A stretch of 48,895 bases of DNA, from the NCBI GenBank assembly GCA_002491115.1, contig DKVI01000003.1, positions 1-48,895 on the forward strand, written 5' to 3'. This DNA is from Lachnospiraceae bacterium UBA7182. GTDB taxonomy: Bacteria > Bacillota > Clostridia > Lachnospirales > Lachnospiraceae. Position 1 is the first letter of the stretch. Each line of letters opens with the position of its first letter. A program made the translations under genes and the position numbers. The notes beneath the pieces were generated by a model, which was not told the origin of the DNA, searched no databases, and saw nothing but the letters and a program-made list of their open reading frames with translations. Below, piece after piece: positions 24,429 to 33,101 of the stretch.

Positions 24429-25699
24429 GCTCTGTCACCTGCCTTAATCAATGTCTCGCCGCCTGCCAGGATACCGCCAGGATAATCGCCTGCGTCGGTA
24501 ACGCCTGATATGGCTGTGTTAAAGCCGATCTGTACGCCTGACGGAACGACCGAATCCTCGCCGATGGTCACAAGTCCGAAAGAATATACTTTCGGATTCA
24601 CTTTATTGGGGATTTCCTCGCCCGTCCCGAGAATACAGTTCTCCCCTATGGTCACTTCTTCTGCTATAATGGCTTTATTGACCTGACATCCGGCCCCTAT
24701 CTTCGTGTTCTTCATAATGATGGAGTCTCTCACCACCGCTCCTTTTTCCACCGTGACGCCCGCGCCGATGACAGAGTTGATAACAGAGCCTTCAATGGTG
24801 GAATTGCCGCAGACGATACTCTTTTCGATAAAGCCTTCTCCGGATACATACAAAGGCGGCACCGCGTCGCTCTTTGTATAGATCTTCCAGAATTCTTCAT
24901 ACAGATTAAACTCAGGTATAATATCGATCAGTTCCATATTGGCTTCCCAGTAAGAGCCCAGTGTTCCCACGTCTTTCCAGTATCCGTTATACTCGTAGGC
25001 AAACAGGCGCTCCCCGCCCCCCAGGCACTCGGGCAGAATGTGTTTCCCGAAATCACAGTTGGGTACATTCTTCATCTTGATAAGCGCTTCCCTTAAGATC
25101 TTCCAGGTAAAAATATAGATACCCATGGACGCCAGATTACTTCTGGGATTGGCAGGCTTTTCCTCAAACTCGCTGATCTGCCCCTGCTCATCGGCAATCA
25201 CAACGCCAAACCGGCTCGCTTCCTCCCAGGGCACCGGCATGCATGCGATCGTGACCGCAGCGTCGTTCTCTTTATGGTAATCCAGCATCACTTCGTAGTC
25301 CATCTTGTAGATATGGTCGCCGGAAAGAATCAATACATATTCGGGATTATATGTATCAATGTAGTCAATATTCTGGTAAATGGCGTTGGCCGTACCCGAA
25401 TACCAGTCACTTCCGGCACTCTTTTCATAGGGCGAGAGTATGGTCACACCTCCGTTATTGCGGTCTAAATCCCAGGGCATACCGATGCCGATATGGGTAT
25501 TCAAACGAAGCGGCTGATACTGGGTCAGTACTCCGACCGTATCGATCCCTGAGTTAATACAATTGCTGAGAGGGAAGTCGATGATACGGTATTTTCCCCC
25601 GAAAGCAACAGCCGGTTTTGCCACCTTCGCAGTCAGCACGCCCAGCCGGCTTCCCTGCCCTCCTGCCAGCAACATAGCTATCATTTCTTTTTTAATCAC
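24425..25699 (-). CDS. glgC: Glucose-1-phosphate adenylyltransferase catalytic subunit
   Basis: GlgC makes ADP-glucose, the donor for glycogen synthase. The 424-residue protein has LLAGGQGSRLGVLT (about 10-23), KPAVAFGGKYRIIDFPLSN, VLILSGDHIYKMDY and a C-terminal beta-helix. The start is in the usual place. It is the first gene of the glgC-glgD-spoVG unit, with a good promoter about 40 bp upstream. Glycogen genes next to spoVG fit storage before sporulation in Clostridia. Confidence 0.97.
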   Translation of the reverse strand: MIKKEMIAMLLAGGQGSRLGVLTAKVAKPAVAFGGKYRIIDFPLSNCINSGIDTVGVLTQYQPLRLNTHIGIGMPWDLDRNNGGVTILSPYEKSAGSDWYSGTANAIYQNIDYIDTYNPEYVLILSGDHIYKMDYEVMLDYHKENDAAVTIACMPVPWEEASRFGVVIADEQGQISEFEEKPANPRSNLASMGIYIFTWKILREALIKMKNVPNCDFGKHILPECLGGGERLFAYEYNGYWKDVGTLGSYWEANMELIDIIPEFNLYEEFWKIYTKSDAVPPLYVSGEGFIEKSIVCGNSTIEGSVINSVIGAGVTVEKGAVVRDSIIMKNTKIGAGCQVNKAIIAEEVTIGENCILGTGEEIPNKVNPKVYSFGLVTIGEDSVVPSGVQIGFNTAISGVTDAGDYPGGILAGGETLIKAGDRA

Positions 25700-25740
25700 G
25701 CTATCACCCCTTGCTGTAACTTAATGTCTTTGATGGAGTT

Positions 25741-25769
25741 ATTATACCACATCTTTTGTAAATAGTGAA
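25741..25769 (-). promoter_or_regulatory. Promoter of glgC
   Basis: TTCACT (25769-25764), 17 bases, then TATAAT (25746-25741) on the minus strand. The 292-bp divergent gap 25700-25991 otherwise holds only AT-rich sequence and the murC promoter. Confidence 0.65.
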
Positions 25770-25926
25770 CATCTAAGGGCAAAATTATTCGATGTTTCCC
25801 TGCATTTTGCGCCATTTTTTCCCATGCTTCAAAACGTATTTTTTGCTCTTTCGTCATTTTTCACATAAATATCCGACATTTTTTGTTAAATATTACATTC
25901 CTTCCATTTTCTGCATTTTTCCCGCA

Positions 25927-25955
25927 TTGATTTTCATACGAAAAAAGTATAAGAT
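25927..25955 (+). promoter_or_regulatory. Promoter of murC
   Basis: TTGATT (25927-25932), 17 bases, then TAAGAT (25950-25955), about 37 bp before the murC start. The overlapping TATAAG at 25948 is an alternative -10. Confidence 0.55.
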
Positions 25956-25991
25956 AACTGCATAAAATATATTTACAGAAACGGAGATTTT

Positions 25992-27380
25992 ATGCCTATG
26001 TATCAGATAAATTTTCAGGAACCGATCCATGTACATTTCATCGGGATCGGCGGTATCAGTATGAGCGGCCTGGCCGAGATCCTCCTAAAAGAAGGATTTA
26101 CCATATCCGGCTCCGATCTGCGGGAGTCTGCCCTTACCAGGCATCTTACTGCCCTGGGCGCAACTGTCTTTTATGGACAAAAGGCGGAAAACATCCGTCC
26201 CGGCATACAGGCTGTGGTTTTTACTGCCGCCGTCCATCCGGACAATCCGGAATACGCCGCAGCTAAAAGCGCCGGTATCCCCATGCTTTCCAGAGCCGAA
26301 CTGTTAGGACAGATCATGCGCAACTACCGGACGGCCATCGCCGTGTCCGGAACCCACGGAAAGACCACGGTCACTTCCATGCTTTCCTCCATCCTTCTGG
26401 AAGCGAAAAAAGACCCGACGATTTCTGTAGGCGGCATACTGCCTGAGATCGGCGGCAATATCCGGGTAGGACACTCGGATACGTTCCTGACAGAAGCCTG
26501 TGAATACACCAACAGTTTCTTATCCTTCTTCCCCACAGTGGGGCTTATATTGAATATTGAAGAAGACCATATGGATTTTTTTAAAGATCTTGCGGATATC
26601 AGAAATTCTTTTTGCCGGTTTGCGAAACTTCTGCCGTCTCAGGGGCTGCTTGTACTGAATGATGAGATCCCGAATCCCCGTCAGATTACCGCGGGTACAA
26701 AAGCCCGCATCGTTAACTATGGATTTGATCAGAGCGCAGATTACCATACCATGGAACCTGTTACTTATGACGACAAAGGATGCGCGTCTTTCGGATGCTG
26801 GCATAAAGAACACTATCTGGGAGACATCACGCTTCATGTCCCGGGCCGGCACAACGTATCCAATGCCCTGGCGGCTCTGGCTGCGTCCATGGAACTTGGC
26901 ATCACTTTTGAAGACACGGCTTTGGGGCTTTCAAAGTTCCACGGAACTGACCGGCGTTTCCAGTATAAAGGCAAAGTAAACGGAATCACCATTATAGACG
27001 ACTACGCCCACCACCCCACAGAGATTGCCGCCACGCTCTCGGCCGCTTCCCATTATCCCCATCGTGAACTGTGGTGTGTATTTCAGCCCCACACTTACAC
27101 GCGGACAAAAGCATTCTTAAGCCAGTTTGCCCAAGCTCTTTCCATGGCGGATCATGTGGTTCTGGCAGATATTTATGCCGCCAGAGAAGTCAACACCATC
27201 GGTATCTCTTCTATGGATTTAAAAGCAGAACTGGAAAAAAGAGGGAAAATCTGCCATTATTTTCCCACATTTGAAGAAATCGAAAAATTTTTATTAAAAA
27301 AATGTATGCACGGCGACCTGTTGATAACTATGGGAGCCGGAGATGTGCTGAAAATTGGGGAAAACCTTCTTTCCAGGTGA
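25992..27380 (+). CDS. murC: UDP-N-acetylmuramate--L-alanine ligase
   Basis: MurC adds the first amino acid to UDP-MurNAc in cytoplasmic peptidoglycan precursor synthesis. The 462-residue product has the N-terminal FIGIGGISMSGLAEIL Rossmann motif, the ATP site SGTHGKTTVTSML (about 119-131), EACEYTNSFL, and the C-terminal DDYAHHPTEI and GAGDV motifs. Length is normal. It is the first plus-strand gene after the long minus-strand block. The start follows GGAG at close distance. Confidence 0.97.
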   Translation: MPMYQINFQEPIHVHFIGIGGISMSGLAEILLKEGFTISGSDLRESALTRHLTALGATVFYGQKAENIRPGIQAVVFTAAVHPDNPEYAAAKSAGIPMLSRAELLGQIMRNYRTAIAVSGTHGKTTVTSMLSSILLEAKKDPTISVGGILPEIGGNIRVGHSDTFLTEACEYTNSFLSFFPTVGLILNIEEDHMDFFKDLADIRNSFCRFAKLLPSQGLLVLNDEIPNPRQITAGTKARIVNYGFDQSADYHTMEPVTYDDKGCASFGCWHKEHYLGDITLHVPGRHNVSNALAALAASMELGITFEDTALGLSKFHGTDRRFQYKGKVNGITIIDDYAHHPTEIAATLSAASHYPHRELWCVFQPHTYTRTKAFLSQFAQALSMADHVVLADIYAAREVNTIGISSMDLKAELEKRGKICHYFPTFEEIEKFLLKKCMHGDLLITMGAGDVLKIGENLLSR

Positions 27381-27381
27381 A

Positions 27382-27579
27382 GTTATCCACATTATCCACA
27401 TACTTATCAACATAATATGTTGTTCAAGTATGTGGATTTTTTCGTGGATAACATATTTACATAATATTTTTCCCGTAAACACGAAAAAAGTCGTATTTTG
27501 TCGGGTTTTTTAATATTTTTATTAAGCCCGGTTTCCCATAACGGGAACTTTCCACCAGGTTATCCACATTATCCACATA
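27382..27579. other. Cluster of DnaA boxes with AT-rich core
   Basis: Four perfect TTATCCACA boxes occur as two head-to-tail pairs, at 27383-27391/27392-27400 and 27560-27568/27569-27577. The pairs lie in identical 21-bp repeats 177 bp apart. One TTATCAACA box (27404-27412) and a reverse box differing only in the last base (27443-27451) lie between, plus a weaker reverse match at 27431-27439. The DNA between is AT-rich (about 27451-27530). DnaA, the replication initiator, binds this 9-mer. The cluster precedes dnaD-dnaC and could regulate them, titrate DnaA or act in initiation. Confidence 0.85.
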
Positions 27580-27647
27580 GTTATGCGCTTCGTTTTTCCA
27601 TATTTTCCGTCGCCCTGCGGACTATTTTCTTTTTATTTTTGTTGTGC

Positions 27648-27653
27648 TATAAT
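27648..27653 (+). promoter_or_regulatory. -10 element of the dnaD-dnaC operon
   Basis: A perfect TATAAT lies 59 bp before the dnaD start. The region 17 bases upstream (TTTTCT) is a poor -35, so activation or DnaA control from the boxes 70 bp upstream is conceivable. Confidence 0.5.
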
Positions 27654-27711
27654 ACCCGCGAAAGAAGTTAAAAAGTACCAGATTACAAAGCACTTACAAC
27701 GGAGGGAGCAC

Positions 27712-28746
27712 ATGAGCCAGTTTACCTTAAAGACTGAAATACCCGCCGGTATGACCGGCATATCCAATGTTTTTCTGGATTACTATATGCCAAAAGCCAA
27801 CGGGGAATATGTAAAAGTCTATCTTTATCTCTTACGAACCCTCCACAATCCCCCAAAGCAGCTTTCTGTCACGACGCTGGCCGACGCGCTGGACCATACG
27901 GAGGGGGATATTCTGCGCGCCCTCAAATATTGGGAGAAGCAGGGAATTTTAAAACTGGAACGAAGCGGCTCCGGCGATCTGGCCGGCATCTATCTTTTAA
28001 AAATTCCCCTGCCGGGTCCTGCTACAGAGCCGCTTGCCGCAGCTGAGCAGACAGACGCCGCAGGTACTTCCCTCCCGGATAAAAAGTCCTACAGCCCCGA
28101 CGAACTGACCCGGTTCTCCGAACAGGCAGAATGCAGACAGCTTATGTTTGTATGTGAACAATATCTGAAAAAGACATTGTCCTCGTCGGAGATCGAAACA
28201 CTCCTGTATTTTTACGATCAGCTTCACTTTTCTGTCGATCTGATTGAATATCTGGTAGAATACTGTGTCTGCAAGGGAAGCCGCAGTATCCACTATATTG
28301 AGACGGTTGCCCTTGCCTGGGCCGAGGCCGGTATTCATACCGTTGCCCAGGCCAAAGAACGGACAACCACTTACACCCGGGGCTGTTTTGCCGTTATGAA
28401 AGCGTTCGGCATCAACGACCGGAATCCAGTGGAGCCGGAATTAAAATATATAGAGAAATGGCTGCACACCTATGACTTTACCATGGACCTTATACTGGAA
28501 GCCTGTAAAAGAACCATGGAACGGCTCCACAAGCCGAACTTTGAATACGCCGACCGGATCTTAAAAAGCTGGACAGAACACAAAGTACATACATTGTCGG
28601 ATGTGGAAAAGTTAGACCAGGCGCATCAGAAGAAAGGAAGAAAGAAAAAGACCGCTCCGGACGCCCGTCCCACAGGCTTTACCAATTTTGAACAGCGCGA
28701 CTATGATTTCGACGAGCTGGAGCGCCAGCTTTTAAACAGCCAGTAG
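27712..28746 (+). CDS. dnaD: DnaD-domain replication initiation protein
   Basis: The start is MSQFTLKTEI (ATG 27712, GGAGGGAG upstream); an extended frame to 27583 lacks a ribosome site and would run over the DnaA boxes. The 344-residue protein has an N-terminal winged-helix DnaD/DnaB-type domain (about 20-110) and two C-terminal DnaD-like (DDBH2) repeats. These are at about 150-235 (LMFVCEQYLKKTLSSSEIETL, split here by motif) and about 240-320 (CFAVMKAFGINDRNPVEPE, then the YADRILKSW end). Such proteins remodel DNA and help load the replicative helicase. A lysine-rich linker and an acidic C-terminus follow. It is cotranscribed with dnaC (9 bp apart). Confidence 0.9.
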   Translation: MSQFTLKTEIPAGMTGISNVFLDYYMPKANGEYVKVYLYLLRTLHNPPKQLSVTTLADALDHTEGDILRALKYWEKQGILKLERSGSGDLAGIYLLKIPLPGPATEPLAAAEQTDAAGTSLPDKKSYSPDELTRFSEQAECRQLMFVCEQYLKKTLSSSEIETLLYFYDQLHFSVDLIEYLVEYCVCKGSRSIHYIETVALAWAEAGIHTVAQAKERTTTYTRGCFAVMKAFGINDRNPVEPELKYIEKWLHTYDFTMDLILEACKRTMERLHKPNFEYADRILKSWTEHKVHTLSDVEKLDQAHQKKGRKKKTAPDARPTGFTNFEQRDYDFDELERQLLNSQ

Positions 28747-28755
28747 GAGAATACC

Positions 28756-29742
28756 ATGTCCCTTACAAACAAACAATACGACGCCATCATGCGCAGCTAT
28801 GACAGGAGACAATACCTGAATTACCGAAGACAGTGTATGCACAGAGAAGAAATCTATGAAAAACTGCCCAAAATACGAGAGCTTGAAGAAGCCATCTCCG
28901 CTTTAAGCGTGCAGCAGGCTGAAAAGCTCTATACCCTGCCCCAAAAAACGGGCGGCGAAGACAGGGAATCTGTCCTTACAGATCTGCGCTGTAAGTTATC
29001 CGCACTCCGGCGGGAAAAAGAGGCGCTTCTAACGAAAGCCGGATACCCGGCAGATTATCTGGAACTTACCTATGCCTGCCCTGACTGCAAAGATACCGGC
29101 TACATCGGCCGCAAAAAATGCCGCTGTTTCTTAAAAGAAGAGATACAAATCCTGTATTCCTCCTCCAGGCTTCAGACAGTCTTATCAGAAGAAAACTTTT
29201 CCACCTTATCTTTTGATGTTTATGACGACGAACAGAAAGCCGCCATGCCCGCCGTTATCCGCAAATGCCGGGACTTCATCCGCACTTTTGATACAGAAAA
29301 ACCAAGCCTTCTGTTTTACGGACCTGTAGGAACCGGCAAGACTTTCTTAACCAACTGTATTGCCAAAGAACTGCTCGATTCGGGGCATTCTGTCATTTAT
29401 TTTACGGCATTTCAGTTTTTTGAACACTTTTCCGTCACAGGAGGCCCGGAGGCAGGCGGCCTTGAGCAGCGGCATGAAGCGCTGTTAGACAGCGATCTTC
29501 TGATCCTGGACGATCTGGGAACAGAGATGGCCAACACGTTTACCGTATCCAAACTTTTTCAGATATTGAACGAACGGGCGCTCAGAAGGCGTTCCACCAT
29601 CCTGTCCACCAATTTATCCCCGAAAGATTTCCGGGATATATACAGCGAACGGGTCTTTTCCCGCATCACAAGCTGTTACACCCTTGTAAAATTTATCGGC
29701 AGCGATATACGAATCCGCAAAAAAATATCCCGTTCCCTGTGA
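28756..29742 (+). CDS. dnaC: Helicase loader, DnaC/DnaI-type AAA+ ATPase
   Basis: The 328-residue protein has a coiled-coil N-terminal part. A zinc-binding cysteine cluster follows (CPDCKDTGYIG..KCRCF, about 108-126), as in DnaI. The AAA+ domain has Walker A GPVGTGKTF (about 190-198), Walker B DLLILDDLG (about 249-257), and sensor STNLSP. It loads the replicative helicase DnaB onto origin DNA. The ribosome site lies at the end of dnaD. Confidence 0.93.
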   Translation: MSLTNKQYDAIMRSYDRRQYLNYRRQCMHREEIYEKLPKIRELEEAISALSVQQAEKLYTLPQKTGGEDRESVLTDLRCKLSALRREKEALLTKAGYPADYLELTYACPDCKDTGYIGRKKCRCFLKEEIQILYSSSRLQTVLSEENFSTLSFDVYDDEQKAAMPAVIRKCRDFIRTFDTEKPSLLFYGPVGTGKTFLTNCIAKELLDSGHSVIYFTAFQFFEHFSVTGGPEAGGLEQRHEALLDSDLLILDDLGTEMANTFTVSKLFQILNERALRRRSTILSTNLSPKDFRDIYSERVFSRITSCYTLVKFIGSDIRIRKKISRSL

Positions 29743-29749
29743 AATAACC

Positions 29750-29778
29750 TTGACGATCACAAGGCAGGGATGTTATAA
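29750..29778 (+). promoter_or_regulatory. Promoter of prs
   Basis: TTGACG (29750-29755), 17 bases, then TTATAA (29773-29778). It starts 8 bp after the dnaC stop and gives a leader of about 50 nt before prs. Confidence 0.6.
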
Positions 29779-29835
29779 CAATTTTGATCAGTTTTTACAC
29801 TTACATAAGTTTTTATTCTACCGTGGAGGATCACT

Positions 29836-31020
29836 ATGAATATTCAACGCAGCGAACGCATTCTGGAAACCATACCAGTGGGCCCTCTGGGCATCATTCC
29901 TCTTCCAAGCTGTAAGGAGCTGGGTCAGAAAGTCAATGACTATCTGGTACAGTGGCGCAGGGAAAGCGCAAACGAACATAAAAACACGCTCGCCTTCCAG
30001 GGGTACGAGCAGGATTCTTATCTGGTCTCGGCCAAAGTTCCCCGTTTTGGTTCAGGAGAAGCCAAAGGGATCGTGCTGGAATCTGTGCGCGGACGGGATC
30101 TCTACCTGATGGTGGATGTGTGCAATTACAGCCTGACCTATTCCCTCTGCGGACACGAAAACCATATGTCGCCGGACGATCATTATCAGGATTTAAAGCG
30201 CATCATCGCCGCCTGCGGCGGAAAAGCAAGACGGATCACCGTTATCATGCCCTTTCTCTATGAAAGCCGCCAGCACAGACGCTCCACCAGAGAATCTTTA
30301 GACTGCGCGCTGGCTCTCAAAGAGCTGGTAAATATGGGCGTGGACAATATTATCACATTTGACGCCCACGACCCCCGGGTGCAGAACGCGATCCCGCTGC
30401 ACGGGTTCGAGACAGTACAGGCCTCTTATCAGTTCATCAAAGCGCTTCTTGGCAATGTACATGACCTTAGGGTGGACAGCGGCCATATGATGGTTGTAAG
30501 CCCTGACGAGGGCGGTATGAGCCGCGCGATCTATATCGCCAACATTCTGGGCCTGGATATGGGTATGTTCTATAAGAGAAGGGATTATACAAAGATCGTC
30601 AACGGACGCAATCCTATTGTCGCCCATGAATTTCTTGGAAGCAACGTGGAAGGAAAAGATATCATTGTCATAGATGACATGATCTCTTCCGGAGAAAGTA
30701 TGATCGATGTGGCCGGGAAACTGAAAGCTTTAAAAGCCAACCGGATCTTTTTATTCTCCACCTTCGGCCTTTTCACCAATGGGCTGGAAAAATTTGACAA
30801 AGCCTTTGAAGAAGGCCTCTTCCACCGGCTGCTCACTACCAATCTGGTCTACCAGAAGCCGGAACTTCTGGCAAAGCCTTATTATATCACCTGCGATATG
30901 AGTAAATATATCGCCCTTTTAATTGACACACTGAACCATGACGCGTCCATCAGCGATCTTTTAGATCCTTACGAGCGCATCCACCGGTTCCTGAAAAAAT
31001 ATAAAGATGCACAAAAGTAA
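29836..31020 (+). CDS. prs: Ribose-phosphate pyrophosphokinase, long form
   Basis: This enzyme makes PRPP for nucleotide, histidine and NAD synthesis (pncB also uses PRPP). The 394-residue product is longer than the common 315. The extra length is mostly N-terminal, before VPRFGSGEAKG. Conserved elements are MPFLYESRQHRRSTRESL (the PYxRQDR region), FDAHDPRVQNA, SPDEGGMSRA, the KRRDYTKIVNG flexible loop and the PRPP site IVIDDMISSGESM. The start has a GGAGG site. A divergent Clostridia-type PRPP synthetase fits best. It heads a three-gene group with an ATP-grasp ligase and an esterase. Confidence 0.9.
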   Translation: MNIQRSERILETIPVGPLGIIPLPSCKELGQKVNDYLVQWRRESANEHKNTLAFQGYEQDSYLVSAKVPRFGSGEAKGIVLESVRGRDLYLMVDVCNYSLTYSLCGHENHMSPDDHYQDLKRIIAACGGKARRITVIMPFLYESRQHRRSTRESLDCALALKELVNMGVDNIITFDAHDPRVQNAIPLHGFETVQASYQFIKALLGNVHDLRVDSGHMMVVSPDEGGMSRAIYIANILGLDMGMFYKRRDYTKIVNGRNPIVAHEFLGSNVEGKDIIVIDDMISSGESMIDVAGKLKALKANRIFLFSTFGLFTNGLEKFDKAFEEGLFHRLLTTNLVYQKPELLAKPYYITCDMSKYIALLIDTLNHDASISDLLDPYERIHRFLKKYKDAQK

Positions 31021-31047
31021 ACACTACAAGAGAGGATAAGACTAATC

Positions 31048-32337
31048 ATGCGAAACTTCATCTTTATTTCACCTGCTTTTCCAGGCAACTACGAAAATTT
31101 CTGTGTTGCCCTGAAGGCAAACGGGATCAACGTCCTCGGCATCGGAGACACTTCCTATGATTCCCTGACTCCCTGTTTAAAAAGTACCCTGACTGAATAT
31201 TACCGGGTCGAAAATATGGAGGATTACGACGCCATGTTCCGCGCCGTCGCTTTTCTCTCCTTCCGTCACGGCAAGATTGACTGGCTGGAAAGCAACAATG
31301 AATACTGGCTGGAACAGGATGCACGGCTTCGGGAGGATTTCCATATCACCACCGGACTGCAGCCAAAGGACATGGCCCTGATCAAATACAAATCAAAGAT
31401 GAAGGCCGGATATGAGAAAGCGCATATCCCTGCCGCACGTTTCCACTTGGTCAGAAATTTTGAGAGCGCCTGCGATTTTATCAAAGAAGTGGGTTATCCG
31501 GTCATCGTAAAACCGGACAGCGGCGTAGGTGCATCCGACACCTGGAAGATCAAAGACGAAAAAGATTTAAAAAGCTTTTTCTGCAACCTGCCTTCCGTAC
31601 CCTATATCATGGAAGAATTTGTTCCCGGGGAGATCTGTTCCTATGACGCCATCGTAAACAGCAAAGGCGCCGTCCTGTTCGAAACCGGAAACATATCGCC
31701 GATCTCCATTATGGACTGTGTCAACAATCATGAATCCATTCACTTTTACATTGTAGATCAACTGGCGGAAGACTTACGGGCATGCGGCCGGGCCTGCCTG
31801 AAATCTTTTCATGTGCGCAGCCGCTTTGTCCATCTGGAATTTTTCCGTCTGACCCAGGACCACCCACATCTGGGCAAGAAAGGGCAGATCGTGGGACTGG
31901 AAGTCAACATGCGTCCTTCCGGCGGCCCCACACCTGACATGATCAACTATGCCTACAGCGCCAACTGTTATCAGTATTATGCGGACATGATCGTCTATGA
32001 CCGCCTGCGTCACAAAAGGAAAGCCACGCCATGCTTCTGTGCTTTTGTAGGAAGATGGAAAGGCGTCCCTTATACCCACTCACACTGGGATATCATCCGC
32101 ACTTTTGAACATGAATTAAAAACGGCAGAGCAGCTTCCGGAAGTACTGGCCCATGGCATGGGGAACTATATCTATCTGGCCAAGCTGGAAAGTCACGAAG
32201 AAATGGACCGTTTCTTTACATATGCGCTGGAAACCGTCAAAGAAAAAGAAGAAGAACCTCCCGAAGAGAAAAACACCGTAAGAAAGGAGGCGTCAAAATG
32301 CACACAGAAGAACTCGGCTGGTACAGCGAGCGTCTAG
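31048..32337 (+). CDS. ATP-grasp domain ligase of unknown substrate
   Basis: The 429-residue protein begins with a Rossmann-like preATP-grasp part (IFISPAFPGNYENF). The ATP-grasp fold is seen in GYPVIVKPDSGVGASDTWKI (about 150-169), YIMEEFVPGEICSYDA and GLEVNMRPSGGPTPDMINYA with the metal-binding E and N. ATP-grasp enzymes join a carboxylate to an amine or thiol through an acyl phosphate. The closest recalled relatives are carboxylate-amine ligases, but the substrate cannot be read off. The last 14 codons overlap the esterase gene in another frame, so translation is coupled. The C-terminal tail is charged and probably disordered. Confidence 0.85.
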   Translation: MRNFIFISPAFPGNYENFCVALKANGINVLGIGDTSYDSLTPCLKSTLTEYYRVENMEDYDAMFRAVAFLSFRHGKIDWLESNNEYWLEQDARLREDFHITTGLQPKDMALIKYKSKMKAGYEKAHIPAARFHLVRNFESACDFIKEVGYPVIVKPDSGVGASDTWKIKDEKDLKSFFCNLPSVPYIMEEFVPGEICSYDAIVNSKGAVLFETGNISPISIMDCVNNHESIHFYIVDQLAEDLRACGRACLKSFHVRSRFVHLEFFRLTQDHPHLGKKGQIVGLEVNMRPSGGPTPDMINYAYSANCYQYYADMIVYDRLRHKRKATPCFCAFVGRWKGVPYTHSHWDIIRTFEHELKTAEQLPEVLAHGMGNYIYLAKLESHEEMDRFFTYALETVKEKEEEPPEEKNTVRKEASKCTQKNSAGTASV

Positions 32338-33032
32338 GACGCCATATGCCTTTAAAAATATACGGTCATTCCGGGAAACCATGTCTTGTCATCCCTTCCC
32401 AGAACGGAAAACACAATGACTTCGAGGGATTCGGTATGGTAGGCGCATGCAGCCCCTGGATTGAGAACGGAAAGCTTATGCTTTTCTGTATTGATACCAT
32501 CGACGCTGAGACCTGGTCCTGCGACTGGAAAAATCCCCGGGAACGCGTGGAACTCCATGAGCGCTGGGCAGGATATCTGATGCAGGAAGTCCTTCCGCTG
32601 ATGGAAAGCAAAAGCGGCGGGCAAAATGCTATGATCATGGGATGCAGTATGGGCGCTTTCCACGCCGGGAATCTGTTCTTCCGTTTTCCGGACCGCTTTG
32701 ACTCGGCCATCTGTTTAAGCGGCGTCTATGACGCCGCCAATATCCTGGGCGGATACATGGACGATCTGGTTTACTTAAACTCTCCTTACCACTGCCTGCA
32801 AAATATGCCCCCTGACCACCCGTATATGGAGCTTTATAAAAAGAGCCATATTTTCATCTGTGTGGGACAGGGCGCATGGGAAGACGAACTTCTCTATGAC
32901 ACCCGTAAACTGGACGGCGTGCTGAAAGCAAAAGGCATCCCCGCCTGGGTGGATTACTGGGGCTATGACGTAAACCACGACTGGAACTGGTGGCAAAAGC
33001 AGGCTGCCTATTTTCTTGGTAAATTATTATAA
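32298..33032 (+). CDS. Alpha/beta-hydrolase, esterase D-like
   Basis: The 244-residue protein has the nucleophile elbow GCSMG (Ser about 116) in MIMGCSMGAFHAGNL, an acidic residue downstream, and a candidate catalytic histidine in the NHDWNWWQ segment. This is the putative esterase (esterase D/PF00756-like) architecture without signal peptide, so it acts in the cytoplasm. The strong ribosome site AGAAAGGAGG lies inside the end of the ATP-grasp gene, and the two overlap by 40 bp. The tight linkage suggests the esterase acts on, or edits, the ligase product. Confidence 0.85.
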   Translation: MHTEELGWYSERLGRHMPLKIYGHSGKPCLVIPSQNGKHNDFEGFGMVGACSPWIENGKLMLFCIDTIDAETWSCDWKNPRERVELHERWAGYLMQEVLPLMESKSGGQNAMIMGCSMGAFHAGNLFFRFPDRFDSAICLSGVYDAANILGGYMDDLVYLNSPYHCLQNMPPDHPYMELYKKSHIFICVGQGAWEDELLYDTRKLDGVLKAKGIPAWVDYWGYDVNHDWNWWQKQAAYFLGKLL

Positions 33033-33046
33033 ATACCCCCGCACAT

Positions 33047-33090
33047 AAAAGGCCGTCCGAATCAGTGACCCGACTTCGGACAGCCTTTTT
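33047..33090. terminator. Terminator between convergent esterase and TPR-like genes
   Basis: AAAAGGC-GTCCGAA pairs with TTCGGAC-GCCTTTTT around a 13-base loop. T-runs are present in both directions, so it can serve both strands. Confidence 0.85.
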
Positions 33091-33101
33091 ATTCTGCCTG
33101 T

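Noticed and set aside
27381..27711. Chromosomal origin oriC
   Set aside because: Box density and AT-rich core fit, but no dnaA, dnaN, recF or rpmH neighbours are present and gene orientation right of 33 kb is mixed. Kept only as a DnaA-box cluster.
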